DNA of 64,000 bases, from assembly GCA_020633125.1 (NCBI GenBank), contig JACKEH010000002.1, positions 1-64,000 on the forward strand. The letters run 5' to 3'. Of this stretch, positions 44,559 through 52,457 are shown piece by piece. The stretch comes from Sandaracinus sp. (lineage in GTDB: Bacteria > Myxococcota_A > Polyangia > Polyangiales > Houyiibacteriaceae). Under the pieces are notes generated by a model. It was given only the letters and a program-made list of their open reading frames with translations, was not told the DNA's origin and searched no databases. Both the position numbers and the translations under genes were made by a program. Position 1 is the stretch's first letter. Every line of letters begins with the position of its first letter.

Positions 44559-45427
44559 CCGAGCCGACCCCCGAGACGCAGGCCGCTCCGGAACCGGAGA
44601 AGAAGGGCCTCGGCAGCACCGCGCTGCGTTTGCTCTCCGCCCTACCCCTCATCCCGAGCGTCCTCTGGTTGATGTTCGGAGCGCCGAAGTGGGCCTTCGA
44701 AATCTTCGGGCTCGTCTGGATCGGCATCTGCGGCAACGAGCTGATGAACATGACGATCCCCGAGTCGCGCCTCGCGCGGGTTTGGGGAACGCTCGCGACC
44801 GTCGGCTTGGCCGCCGCGACCTTGCACGCGCCAAACGCTCCGGCGCTCGCGGGCGGACTTCTGGTCCTGGCCCTGGGTGGCCTCTTCGTCGCCCTCGCCG
44901 CGCCCGACCCGATCGCCGACGCGAGCCGCCGTTTGGGTTGGGTCCTCGGCGGACCGATCTACGTCGGCGCGACCCTCGGCGGCCTCGCGGCGATGCACCA
45001 AGACACCCACGGCGGCGCCTGGGTGTTGCTCAGCATGTTCCTCGCGTTCCTGAGCGACACGGGCGCCTACTTCGCCGGTCGCGCGTTCGGGCGCACCAAG
45101 CTCTACCCGAAGCTCTCGCCGAAGAAGACCGTCGAGGGTTCCATCGGGGGTCTCGTGGCCGGCGTCCTCGGCGCGCTCGCCCTGCAGCAGACCTTGCTCG
45201 CCGGCGTGCTCCCGATGCTCGACGCGGTGCTCGTCGCGCTCGTCGGTACGGCGCTCGGCCAAGCGGGTGACCTGCTCGAGTCGCTGATCAAGCGCAGCTG
45301 CGGCGTGAAGGACAGCGGCAACATCATGCCGGGACACGGCGGGCTACTCGACCGTTCCGACGCGCTGATGTTCACCAGCGCGACGGTCTGGGCGTACCTC
45401 ACCTGGATTCTGCCGCTCCACGGCTGA
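44555..45427 (+). CDS. cdsA: phosphatidate cytidylyltransferase
   Basis: An integral membrane enzyme of 290 residues with about seven helices. The signature near the C-terminus, SLIKRSCGVKDSGNIMPGHG followed by GLLDRSDAL, is diagnostic for CdsA. It makes CDP-diacylglycerol for phospholipid synthesis. The ATG overlaps the uppS stop (ATGA). The downstream genes usual in this operon (dxr, rseP) are missing here. Confidence 0.95.
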   Translation: MTEPTPETQAAPEPEKKGLGSTALRLLSALPLIPSVLWLMFGAPKWAFEIFGLVWIGICGNELMNMTIPESRLARVWGTLATVGLAAATLHAPNAPALAGGLLVLALGGLFVALAAPDPIADASRRLGWVLGGPIYVGATLGGLAAMHQDTHGGAWVLLSMFLAFLSDTGAYFAGRAFGRTKLYPKLSPKKTVEGSIGGLVAGVLGALALQQTLLAGVLPMLDAVLVALVGTALGQAGDLLESLIKRSCGVKDSGNIMPGHGGLLDRSDALMFTSATVWAYLTWILPLHG

Positions 45428-45436
45428 ATTGAAGCG

Positions 45437-45483
45437 GAATCTTCCGAAGCGGAGCGGACGCAGTCCGCGTAGCCGGAAGATTC
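45437..45483. other. nested inverted repeats after cdsA
   Basis: GAATCTTCCG (45437-45446) pairs with CGGAAGATTC (45474-45483), and inside it GCGGAC pairs with GTCCGC (45454-45468). It begins 10 bp after the cdsA stop. No U-tract, so it may be an mRNA-stabilising or rho-linked 3' end. Confidence 0.45.
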
Positions 45484-45678
45484 AGCGAAACTCCGCCCCC
45501 AAGCGTGGGCGGGGGCGAAACGCCGAAACGCGTCCTCCGGGAGGACGCGACGTGAATCGTGAAACGCCGTGCACGGCAGTCCACGAGCTCGCGACCTGCG
45601 CCCATTCGGCGCTGGGCGGCGCGCTTCGGCGATCCCGTTTTTCCCAATAAAATCGGGACATTCGCCGGATCCGCGCGC

Positions 45679-45820
45679 AAAAAAATCGCTCGGACCCGGG
45701 GTCACCGGATCCGAGCGACGGAATAAAAGCAACCACAGTGGGGGGGAACACACTGTGGTCGCTGGGGAGGCGGCCGCCGGAAAAAGGGGGGGGGACGTTC
45801 CGACGGCCTTTGCCTCGCTG
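45679..45820 (-). ncRNA. candidate small RNA with C-rich loops
   Basis: Read on the minus strand there are three hairpins. The first (45767-45816) has a GAGGC/GCCTC base and a GGCCGTCGGAA/TTCCGGCGGCC stem, exposing a run of eight C. The second (45732-45759), ACCACAGTG/CACTGTGGT, has a TGTTCCCCCC loop. The third (45686-45718), TCGCTCGGA/TCCGAGCGA, is followed by seven U, an intrinsic terminator. The inferred 5' end lies about 12 bases after a -24/-12 promoter. No open frame or ribosome site fits. C-rich loops of this sort pair with Shine-Dalgarno sequences in known regulatory RNAs; a role here is inference. Confidence 0.6.
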
Positions 45821-45830
45821 AGACCGGTAT

Positions 45831-45846
45831 AGCGAGCGCCGTGCCA
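45831..45846 (-). promoter_or_regulatory. sigma-54 (-24/-12) promoter
   Basis: The minus strand reads TGGCACGGCGCTCGCT. It matches TGGCACG-N4-TTGCW at every specified base except one (C for the second T), with GG and GC at the required spacing. It points into the candidate small RNA. Confidence 0.6.
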
Positions 45847-45950
45847 ACAGTTTTCTTCAATGATCTCGTGATCGGCCCACCCTCGCGAGATGCATTCGCG
45901 AAATCGCCATTTCAACTCTGCATGACCGTACCCTTTCACGAACGCATTTT

Positions 45951-45977
45951 ATGAACTTGACGTCAGGTTCAGTTCAT
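45951..45977. promoter_or_regulatory. probable TetR-family operator
   Basis: ATGAACT (45951-45957) and AGTTCAT (45971-45977) are perfect inverted arms, with TGAAC/GTTCA nested inside, and a TTGACG -35-like hexamer is embedded. It lies about 50 bp before the TetR gene, the usual place for autoregulation. Confidence 0.5.
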
Positions 45978-46027
45978 GGGATGGATCCGACATTCGAGGC
46001 GACGCGCCTCGCCCGAGGTTCCCACCC

Positions 46028-46639
46028 GTGCCCGAAGTTCAACGCGAGCCCAAACAAGACCGCGCCCGTCGCACGCGTGAAGGGTTGCTCTCAGCGGCGC
46101 AGCGGGAGCTCTCGTCGAAGGGCTACGCCGGCGCGACCGCGAAGAGCATCGCCGAGGCCGCGGGCGTCGCGACGGGGTCCTTCTACCAATACTTCGCGGA
46201 CAAGGACGCGGTGCTTCGGGAGCTCGCCGAAGAGCGCTTCACCCGCATCGCGGACCTCTCGCTCGCCGCGCTGGAGCTCGACGGCCCCGCGCCCGCAGAC
46301 CCCCGCGAGGAAGCCCGCACGCGCATGCGACGCGTGGTCGAGCTCGTCGTTGCATACCACCGCGAAGACCCCGGCCTTCACGGCGTGCTCGCGGAGCGCC
46401 GTCATCACGACACGACCCTCGACGCGATGACCTCGGCAGCCGAGCGCGCCTTGCTCGGACGCATCGTCGCGCTGCTCGAGCGCTGGCGTCATCCGGGCGA
46501 TCACGAGGCCACCGCCTTCGTGCTCTTCCAACTCGTCGAGGGCGCGGTGCACGCGCACTGCCTCGGCCATCCGCTCGTCGACGACGAGCGATTCTTTCGC
46601 GCGCTCGTGGACGCCATGGTCCGCGTCGCGCTGGTGTGA
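46028..46639 (+). CDS. TetR/AcrR family transcriptional regulator
   Basis: Helix-turn-helix at about residues 18-62: ARRTREGLLSAAQRELSSKG, YAGATAKSIAEAAGVATGSF, YQYFADKDAVLRELAEE, the canonical TetR pattern. The 140-residue C-terminal ligand domain is all-helical. GTG 46028 is the likely start. The DUF962 gene follows 54 bp on and may be its target, along with itself through the palindrome upstream. Confidence 0.9.
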   Translation: MPEVQREPKQDRARRTREGLLSAAQRELSSKGYAGATAKSIAEAAGVATGSFYQYFADKDAVLRELAEERFTRIADLSLAALELDGPAPADPREEARTRMRRVVELVVAYHREDPGLHGVLAERRHHDTTLDAMTSAAERALLGRIVALLERWRHPGDHEATAFVLFQLVEGAVHAHCLGHPLVDDERFFRALVDAMVRVALV

Positions 46640-46693
46640 AGCACGTGGTGTGACGACCGACGCGACGAGCTCGCGCCGAGACGGAGAGAGACG

Positions 46694-47044
46694 ATGTCGA
46701 AGATCGAAGAGCTGATCGAGAACTACAAGCGCGACCACCAGAACCCGGTGAACAAGGCCCTGCACATGGTGGGCATCCCGATGATCGTCACGTCGCTGCC
46801 GCTCATCTTCTTCGTGCCGCCGCTCGGCATCGCGCTCTTCGTGCTCGGCTGGATCCTGCAGTTCATCGGGCACGCGTTCGAGGGCAAGCCGCCCAGCTTC
46901 TTCCGCGACCCGACCTTCCTCCTCATCGGGCCGACCTGGTACGCCAAGCGCATCTTCGCGAAGCTCACTGGACGCAAGTTCGACGAGCCGGCGCCCTCCC
47001 CGGCCGAGCCCACGATGACGACGCAGAACGTCGCCCACGCCTGA
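46694..47044 (+). CDS. DUF962/Mpo1-like membrane protein
   Basis: A 116-residue protein with the signature YKRDHQNPVNKALHMVGIP (H-x-x-P-x-N-x-x-x-H-x-x-G-I-P), two hydrophobic helices (MIVTSLPLIFFVPPLGIALF, VLGWILQFIGHAFEG) and a closing FFRDPTFLLIGP. In yeast Mpo1 this family is an Fe-dependent dioxygenase of 2-hydroxy fatty acids, the histidines being ligands. Purine-rich leader before ATG 46694. Confidence 0.85.
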   Translation: MSKIEELIENYKRDHQNPVNKALHMVGIPMIVTSLPLIFFVPPLGIALFVLGWILQFIGHAFEGKPPSFFRDPTFLLIGPTWYAKRIFAKLTGRKFDEPAPSPAEPTMTTQNVAHA

Positions 47045-47125
47045 GCGGGATTCGTTCTCCTCCGTACTTCGAGCCCCCGAGCGATCGGGGGCTCGTCGCG
47101 TTTCGCGCCCACTTCGGGAAACGAG

Positions 47126-48574
47126 TCAGCTCGTGAGCACGAGCCGGATCGCGTCTTTCACGACGTCACGAAGCCGCTCGGTGAGCACCTCGACTGGAAG
47201 CGGTCGCATGTCCGGAAGCGCGATCACGGCGAGCGAGTCGTCCAGCAGGCCCGGGTCGCTGCCGGTCGGGTCGGCGAAGCTTCGCGCGATGCGGCGGGCC
47301 TCCGGAAGATCGGGGCCGCTCGCGGCGGAGAGCATGCGCAAGCGAAGACCGACGGTCTGCTTCGCCGCGTGGTCGTCGATCGCACGAAAGGCGTTGGTCG
47401 CTTCGCCCGCCGCCAAGGCTTCGAGCGCGACGAGCGGCGCTTCGTCGTCCGAAGGGACCAAGGTCGCACGCACCATCGAGGGCTCGTCGGTCACGTCGTG
47501 CTCGCCGCCCTGCAGCGCGGCGCCGACCTGCGCGAGCCGGAAGAGCCTCGCGCCCTGCTCTTCCCCGGCTTCGGCCGCACGTCGCGCGAGCGCCGCCGCG
47601 GCACGAAAGCGGGTGGTGGCGAGGCACGCGGCCGAGACCGCGACGTCGTCGTGAAGCCCGGCCGCGGCTTTCAGGATCACCGCCCCACGAAGGTCCATCA
47701 CGAGCATCGCGACCGCGTCGACGCTCCGACGGCAGGTCATGAGATGACCCTCCGCCTTGGCGCGGGCGCTTCCCCGAAGCGAGCCGTCCACGAACGCCGC
47801 GAGCTGGGGCGCGTCCTGAAGGGGTCCCGGGTTCCAGCCGACCCGTTCGAGCAACGTGCGCTCTCGGAGTCGCCGCCAGGTCGCCTCGACGAGCGAGCGC
47901 ATGCGTCGAAACGCGCCGTCGTCCTCGGTTTGAAGCGCGACGTCGACCCGCGTGGGGACCGTCATCGCGTCGAGCAACACGGACCAGACGAGCCCCGCGT
48001 CGGGGCCACCATGGGCTTTGGCCAGCCGTTGCGCGAGCTGCTCGAGGTCGTCTCGGACCGCCGCGCGGGGCTGTCCGAGGGTCGCCGCAATCTCTCCGAG
48101 GCCGAGGCCGCGTTGGCGAAGCCGGACCATCGCGCCCGCCCGCGGCTCCAGTCGCGCGAGCACCGACTCGAGCTTCGACGCCCCTCCGTCCGCGACGCTC
48201 GAGTCCCGGGTCAGGTGAATCGGGGTCGGCAGGTGCGCCATGAGGGGGGCCGCGGGGGTCTCGTCCTCGACGTGGCGCTCCGCCTCCTGGCGGGTGAGCA
48301 CCGCCAGGTAGGGCGCCAGACGACCTCCGTTCCAGAGCCGAAGGGAGGCGGCGTCGTTGCGGCCGACTCGGTCCCAGACCCGGTCCTCGATGTGGGGGAG
48401 CTCGTCGAGCACCGCCTCGCTCGCACGACGCTCGTCGAGAACACGTACCACCACGCTGCGCACCAGCAGCGCGTAGCGACGCCGGACCTCGTTCCAGGCC
48501 GCCTCGTCGCCGTCCACCACCTTCGCCACCAGCGACCCGTCGTCCAGGCTCGCGTGCTCGGTCACCACCGCCAC
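47126..48574 (-). CDS. sigma-factor-like protein fused to a zinc-finger (anti-sigma-like) segment
   Basis: Residues about 15-105 (GDEAAWNEVRRRYALLVRSVV ending in LTRQEAERHV) look like a divergent sigma region 2. LARLEPRAGAMVRLRQRGL then GLGEIAATLGQPRAAV is a region 4-type helix-turn-helix. Around residue 275, AAFVDGSLRGSARAKAEGHL then MTC resembles the H-x3-C part of a ZAS anti-sigma domain, but the second Cys is replaced (HLMTCRRS). A 200-residue helical tail ends the protein. The start is one of the GTG codons near 48574. It is divergent from the PEGA kinase gene, whose pathway it may serve. Assignment is tentative. Confidence 0.6.
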   Translation of the reverse strand: MAVVTEHASLDDGSLVAKVVDGDEAAWNEVRRRYALLVRSVVVRVLDERRASEAVLDELPHIEDRVWDRVGRNDAASLRLWNGGRLAPYLAVLTRQEAERHVEDETPAAPLMAHLPTPIHLTRDSSVADGGASKLESVLARLEPRAGAMVRLRQRGLGLGEIAATLGQPRAAVRDDLEQLAQRLAKAHGGPDAGLVWSVLLDAMTVPTRVDVALQTEDDGAFRRMRSLVEATWRRLRERTLLERVGWNPGPLQDAPQLAAFVDGSLRGSARAKAEGHLMTCRRSVDAVAMLVMDLRGAVILKAAAGLHDDVAVSAACLATTRFRAAAALARRAAEAGEEQGARLFRLAQVGAALQGGEHDVTDEPSMVRATLVPSDDEAPLVALEALAAGEATNAFRAIDDHAAKQTVGLRLRMLSAASGPDLPEARRIARSFADPTGSDPGLLDDSLAVIALPDMRPLPVEVLTERLRDVVKDAIRLVLTS

Positions 48575-48664
48575 ATGGTCGCCAACCCGGCGGTGGCCGG
48601 TCAACGCACGGATGCGCTCACGTTGACACCCAGGCCGGCCGCTCCGTACCTTCGGCACCTCGCG

Positions 48665-49993
48665 ATGGTCGAAAGGATCGGCAATTGCCGCGTCGTCGGT
48701 GAGATCGGCAGCGGCGGCATGGCGGTGGTCTACAAGGCCGTCCAAGAACCGCTGGGTCGCACCGTGGCCATCAAGGCGCTCAAGCCTTCGATCGCGATGG
48801 ACAGCCAGTTCGCCAAGCGCTTCGAGCGCGAGGCGCACTTCATGGCGTCGCTCCAGCACGAGAACATCCTTCACGTCATCGACTTCGTGAAGGACGGCCG
48901 CTCCATGTACATCATCATGGAGTACGTCCAAGGGATCGATCTCTACGACCTGTTGGAGCACTCCGAAAAGCTCCCTCCCGAGGTCGCTGCGATCATCGCT
49001 TTGCAGGTTTGTCGTGCGCTCGACTACGCGCACTTTCGCGGAATCATTCACCGCGACATCAAGCCGGCAAACATCATGATCTCGCGTCAGGGCGAGGTGA
49101 AGTTGATGGATTTCGGCATCGCTCGCGACGAGTCGTTGAGCGATTTGACCGAGACGGGCACCGGGCTCGGTACGCCGAGCTACATGAGCCCCGAGCAAAT
49201 CCTCGGCGACAAGCTCGACTTCCGTAGCGACCTGTTTTCCGTGGGCATCGTGCTCTACCAGATGTGCACGGGGCAGAAGCCCTTCGTAGAGGACGAGTCG
49301 CGGACGGTGATGCAGAAGATCCGTCTCGACCGCTACACGCCTCCGCGCAAACTGAACCCTGCCGTGCCGCGCCAACTGGAGCGCATCCTCGGGCGCTGCA
49401 TGGAGAAGATGCCAGCGAATCGTTACCCGACGACGCAGGCACTCATCGACGATTTGATGGAGTTCCTCGCGCCCCGTGTGCCGATGAACTACTCCGCGCG
49501 TCTCGTGCTCTTCCTGCGCGACGTCGGTGTGCTCACCGACCGCGAGGCGGACGAGCTCCTCGCGGCGGGTGCCCCGCGAAACGTGCGACGCGGCACGAAA
49601 GACCGGAGCCTGCTTCGCCACGTCGGCGCGGTCTCCGGTCTGCTCTTCGCGGGCATGGCGGCGGGAGGTTTCGCGATTCAATCGGCGGCGGGTCGTTTCG
49701 ACGAGGACGCGGCCGACTTCTCCGGCGGTCGCGACGCGCTCTCCCCGGCGCGCGCCGGCTACCTGCGTGTCGTGGTCGATCCGTGGGCGGACGTCTGGAT
49801 CGACGGCCAGAAGGTCACGACGACGCCGACCGCTCGTGCCATCGCGCTCTCTCCGGGGCGCCACTTCGTGAAGCTCTCGAACCCCTACCACCGCGAGCAT
49901 CAAGAGGCGGTGCGCATCCGAACCGGCGAGACCGAGCTGGTCGAGGTGGAGCTCGAGCCGCTGCACGTGCTCGACGAAGGGGGCGAACCTTGA
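48665..49993 (+). CDS. Ser/Thr protein kinase with C-terminal PEGA domain
   Basis: Kinase domain at about residues 5-265: GEIGSGGMAVVYKA, VAIKALK, HRDIKPAN, DFG and GTPSYMSPEQ. A hydrophobic segment (VSGLLFAGMAAGGFAI) crosses the membrane, followed by a PEGA domain (LRVVVDPWADVWIDGQKV, LSPGRHFVKLSNP). ATG 48665 lies 90 bp from the divergent sigma-like gene. The LysM gene overlaps its stop by 3 bases, so the kinase and a peptidoglycan-binding protein are made together. Confidence 0.9.
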   Translation: MVERIGNCRVVGEIGSGGMAVVYKAVQEPLGRTVAIKALKPSIAMDSQFAKRFEREAHFMASLQHENILHVIDFVKDGRSMYIIMEYVQGIDLYDLLEHSEKLPPEVAAIIALQVCRALDYAHFRGIIHRDIKPANIMISRQGEVKLMDFGIARDESLSDLTETGTGLGTPSYMSPEQILGDKLDFRSDLFSVGIVLYQMCTGQKPFVEDESRTVMQKIRLDRYTPPRKLNPAVPRQLERILGRCMEKMPANRYPTTQALIDDLMEFLAPRVPMNYSARLVLFLRDVGVLTDREADELLAAGAPRNVRRGTKDRSLLRHVGAVSGLLFAGMAAGGFAIQSAAGRFDEDAADFSGGRDALSPARAGYLRVVVDPWADVWIDGQKVTTTPTARAIALSPGRHFVKLSNPYHREHQEAVRIRTGETELVEVELEPLHVLDEGGEP

Positions 49994-50967
49994 GCCGCTG
50001 GTTGCCGGCGCTCGCCTTGTTGCTCGTGTCCTCGACCGCGCTCGCGGACCGCGGGTTTCAACACGTGGTCCGCGAGGGCGAGACGCTCGCGTCGATCGCG
50101 GAGCGCTACTACGGCGACCCACGCCGCGAAGCCGTGCTGGTCGCCGAGAACGGGCTGACCGCGCAAGGCGGCTCGCCGATCGTCGTCGGGCTGCGGCTGC
50201 AGATTCCTTACGTCGCGTTTCACAACGTCCGGGCCGGCGAGACTTGGCAGGAGCTCGCGACACGTTTCTTCGGCGACCCGCGCCGCGCCTTCGCGTTGGT
50301 CGAGGCGAACCACGGTTTGCTCACCGAGCAGCCGGCGGAAGGAACGCAGCTGCTGATCCCTTACCCGCTTCGCTACGTCGCGGGCCAACGCGACACCGCG
50401 ACGAGCGTCGCGCGCGCTTGGTACGGACCGAGCACCGAAGCGCTTCGGCGGCTTCGCCGGTTCAACGACCTGCGCACCAACCGGCTCAACCGTGGCCAAA
50501 TCGTGTTGGTGCCGCTGACCGACCTCGTGCTCAGCGAGGAGGGTCGCAACATCATCGCGGACCAGACGGGTGCTCCGCCGCCGGCCGGCGAGGTGCGCGC
50601 GCTGCAGGCACGCATCGACGAGGAGCTTCCGGCCCTCGGCGAGCACGTGCGGCGTGGGCGTTTCACCGAGACCGTCGCGCTCGGCAACCGTCTGCTCGGC
50701 GCGCGTCAGCTGACGGGCAATCAAATCGTCACGATTCAGCGGCACCTCGGAACCGCGTACGTCGCGCTCGGCCGCGAGGATTTGGCGGCGCTCGCGTTTC
50801 GCGCAGCACTGCAACGGCAGCCCGACCTGCAGCTCGACACGGTGCGCACGTCGCCGCGGGTGATGCAGGCATTCCAACACGCCCGAGACGAGCTCCGTCG
50901 CGACGTGAGCCCCGGCCCGACCGACGAGGACGCCGGGGTACCGGACGCGGGACCGCCCGCGGAGTGA
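49990..50967 (+). CDS. LysM-repeat exported protein
   Basis: TTG 49990 overlaps the kinase stop (TTGA). The signal peptide LSRWLPALALLLVSSTALAD leads to three LysM-like repeats (HVVREGETLASIAERYYGD, HNVRAGETWQELATRFFGD, VAGQRDTATSVARAWYG) and a C-terminal helical, TPR-like domain ending in an acidic tail. LysM modules bind peptidoglycan or chitin oligomers. With the PEGA kinase it may report on the cell wall. Confidence 0.85.
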   Translation: MSRWLPALALLLVSSTALADRGFQHVVREGETLASIAERYYGDPRREAVLVAENGLTAQGGSPIVVGLRLQIPYVAFHNVRAGETWQELATRFFGDPRRAFALVEANHGLLTEQPAEGTQLLIPYPLRYVAGQRDTATSVARAWYGPSTEALRRLRRFNDLRTNRLNRGQIVLVPLTDLVLSEEGRNIIADQTGAPPPAGEVRALQARIDEELPALGEHVRRGRFTETVALGNRLLGARQLTGNQIVTIQRHLGTAYVALGREDLAALAFRAALQRQPDLQLDTVRTSPRVMQAFQHARDELRRDVSPGPTDEDAGVPDAGPPAE

Positions 50968-51258
50968 TCGGGGGAGGGTGATCGGGGAGGGTGACCGCGA
51001 GGTCTGCCGCTCGAACCACCAGCCGCATGGATCGACGCCCTACCCACCGTGGCGTTCTGCCCTCCGCGAGTCGGGGTTTTCCCGAGCTCTGGCCGGCGCC
51101 GCCGTACGCGGGAAAGGCCACGACTTCCGAAAAGTTTTCCTATCCTTGCAGGCGCTTGCGGTCTGCCGCGCCCTCCCGAGGGGCGGTTGACGCGTGATCT
51201 CGCGAGCTTGTCCGCTCCCTACGGAAAGGAACGTCCCTTGCACAATGGCTGGCCCCCG
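50968..51258. other. gene-free gap before the minor pilin operon
   Basis: I see no coding frame or strong hairpin. The sequence becomes less G+C-rich around 51124-51150 (AAAAGTTTTCC), and a TTGACG hexamer occurs at 51187; the pilin operon promoter should lie here but no confident pair of boxes is visible. Confidence 0.4.
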
Positions 51259-51855
51259 ATGGTTTCTCCTCGACGCCACCACTCTCGCGAAGCGGGCCTG
51301 ACCCTGCTCGAGTTGATGATCGTCGTGGCCGTGATCGCGATCGTCGCCGCGTTGGCCGCGCCTTCGGTCGGAGCCGCCGCGGGCGAGCGTCGCTCGAACG
51401 AGACTGCCCTCGACATCGTGCGCTTGGCCCGCCGTGGTCGGTCCGAAGCGGTTGGCTACGGCCGAGCCCACCTGCTCCAGTTCACGGCCGGAGCCAACGG
51501 CCAGTTCGCGCTCTTCCGCGGCGACAGCAACCGCTGCAACAACGCGAACTGGGCCGGGGTCGTCGGTGCAGGCTGCACGGCCGCCAACACCGCGTGTCGC
51601 GACCTCGTGAGCGGCGACGTCCGCTCCACGCCCGGTCAGCAGATCGTCATCTCCTCGGAGGACGGCGCGGCCGTGGACATCTGCTTCGAGCCGACGGGCC
51701 GCGTGCTCTGGCGCCGCGCCGGTCTCTTCTCCGACCGCCAAGGCGGCCCGATGACGGGTGGCGGCGTGCGCTTCAACATCGTTCGCAACGGCGGGGACGG
51801 CGTCACGCGACGCATCCTGGTCCCGCTCGGGGCCGACGCGAGGGTGTTGCTGTGA
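51259..51855 (+). CDS. type IV pilus minor pilin, GspH/FimT type
   Basis: The prepilin signature is REAG-LTLLELMIVVAVIAI: a basic leader, cleavage after Gly, hydrophobic residue 1 and Glu at +5. A globular beta-rich domain with paired cysteines (SNRCNNANWAG, GCTAANTACRD) follows. Processed by PilD and assembled at the pilus tip with PilV, W and X. First gene of a five-gene operon with overlapping starts. Confidence 0.88.
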   Translation: MVSPRRHHSREAGLTLLELMIVVAVIAIVAALAAPSVGAAAGERRSNETALDIVRLARRGRSEAVGYGRAHLLQFTAGANGQFALFRGDSNRCNNANWAGVVGAGCTAANTACRDLVSGDVRSTPGQQIVISSEDGAAVDICFEPTGRVLWRRAGLFSDRQGGPMTGGGVRFNIVRNGGDGVTRRILVPLGADARVLL

Positions 51856-52457
51856 CGCGTCGTGCTTCGTTGCGCCGCCAGCGCGGCTTCACGCTCATCG
51901 AGGTGATGGTCGCCGTCGGCATCATCACCGTCGGCTCGCTCGGCATTCTCGCGATGCAAACGGCGACCATTCGCGGCAACTCGGAAGCCCGCATGATGTC
52001 GATGGCGACCCAGCGGACGAACACGTGGATCAGCCGCCTCGAGCGCGACGCGCTGATGTGGAACGTCAGCGGTCCGGCGCCCGCGAACCGGGTCAACACT
52101 CGTTTCCTCACCGACGTGACCACGCCGACGGCCGTGCCGGTCTTCGTGCCCCCGGCCTCAGTCGCGGACGGATCCCAAATCCTGCGGCCGGGCGCGAGCT
52201 TCGCGGGCCTCGACGTCGAGGATGCGAACAACCCCACGTATTGCACGCACATCGAGCTCTCGTGGGCAGTGCAAGGAGAGCTCATTCGCGCTCGCGTCCG
52301 GACCGTCTTCCACAAGGCGAATGGGACGCAGTTCGGGCTGCTCGCCACGTGCTCGGCTCCCGCGACCGCCGCGGCCATCTCCGCCGACCTGGCTTCGGCG
52401 ACCCCCAACTTCCGCGCCGTCACCTCCACCTCGCTGCTTCGCTGGAGGCCGCTGTGA
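51852..52457 (+). CDS. pilV: type IV pilus minor pilin PilV
   Basis: Prepilin cleavage site RQRG-FTLIEVMVAVGIITVG, followed by ILAMQTATIRGN, the usual PilV context, and a small domain with two cysteines. GTG 52 bases of leader earlier are not needed: GTG 51852 overlaps the previous stop (GTGA). Part of the tip-complex operon. Confidence 0.85.
   Translation: MTRRASLRRQRGFTLIEVMVAVGIITVGSLGILAMQTATIRGNSEARMMSMATQRTNTWISRLERDALMWNVSGPAPANRVNTRFLTDVTTPTAVPVFVPPASVADGSQILRPGASFAGLDVEDANNPTYCTHIELSWAVQGELIRARVRTVFHKANGTQFGLLATCSAPATAAAISADLASATPNFRAVTSTSLLRWRPL

Noticed and set aside
45482..45847. Minus-strand ORFs of 93-121 codons in the cdsA-TetR gap
   Set aside because: They run through the three strong hairpins of the small RNA candidate, have no ribosome site and show no protein-like composition.
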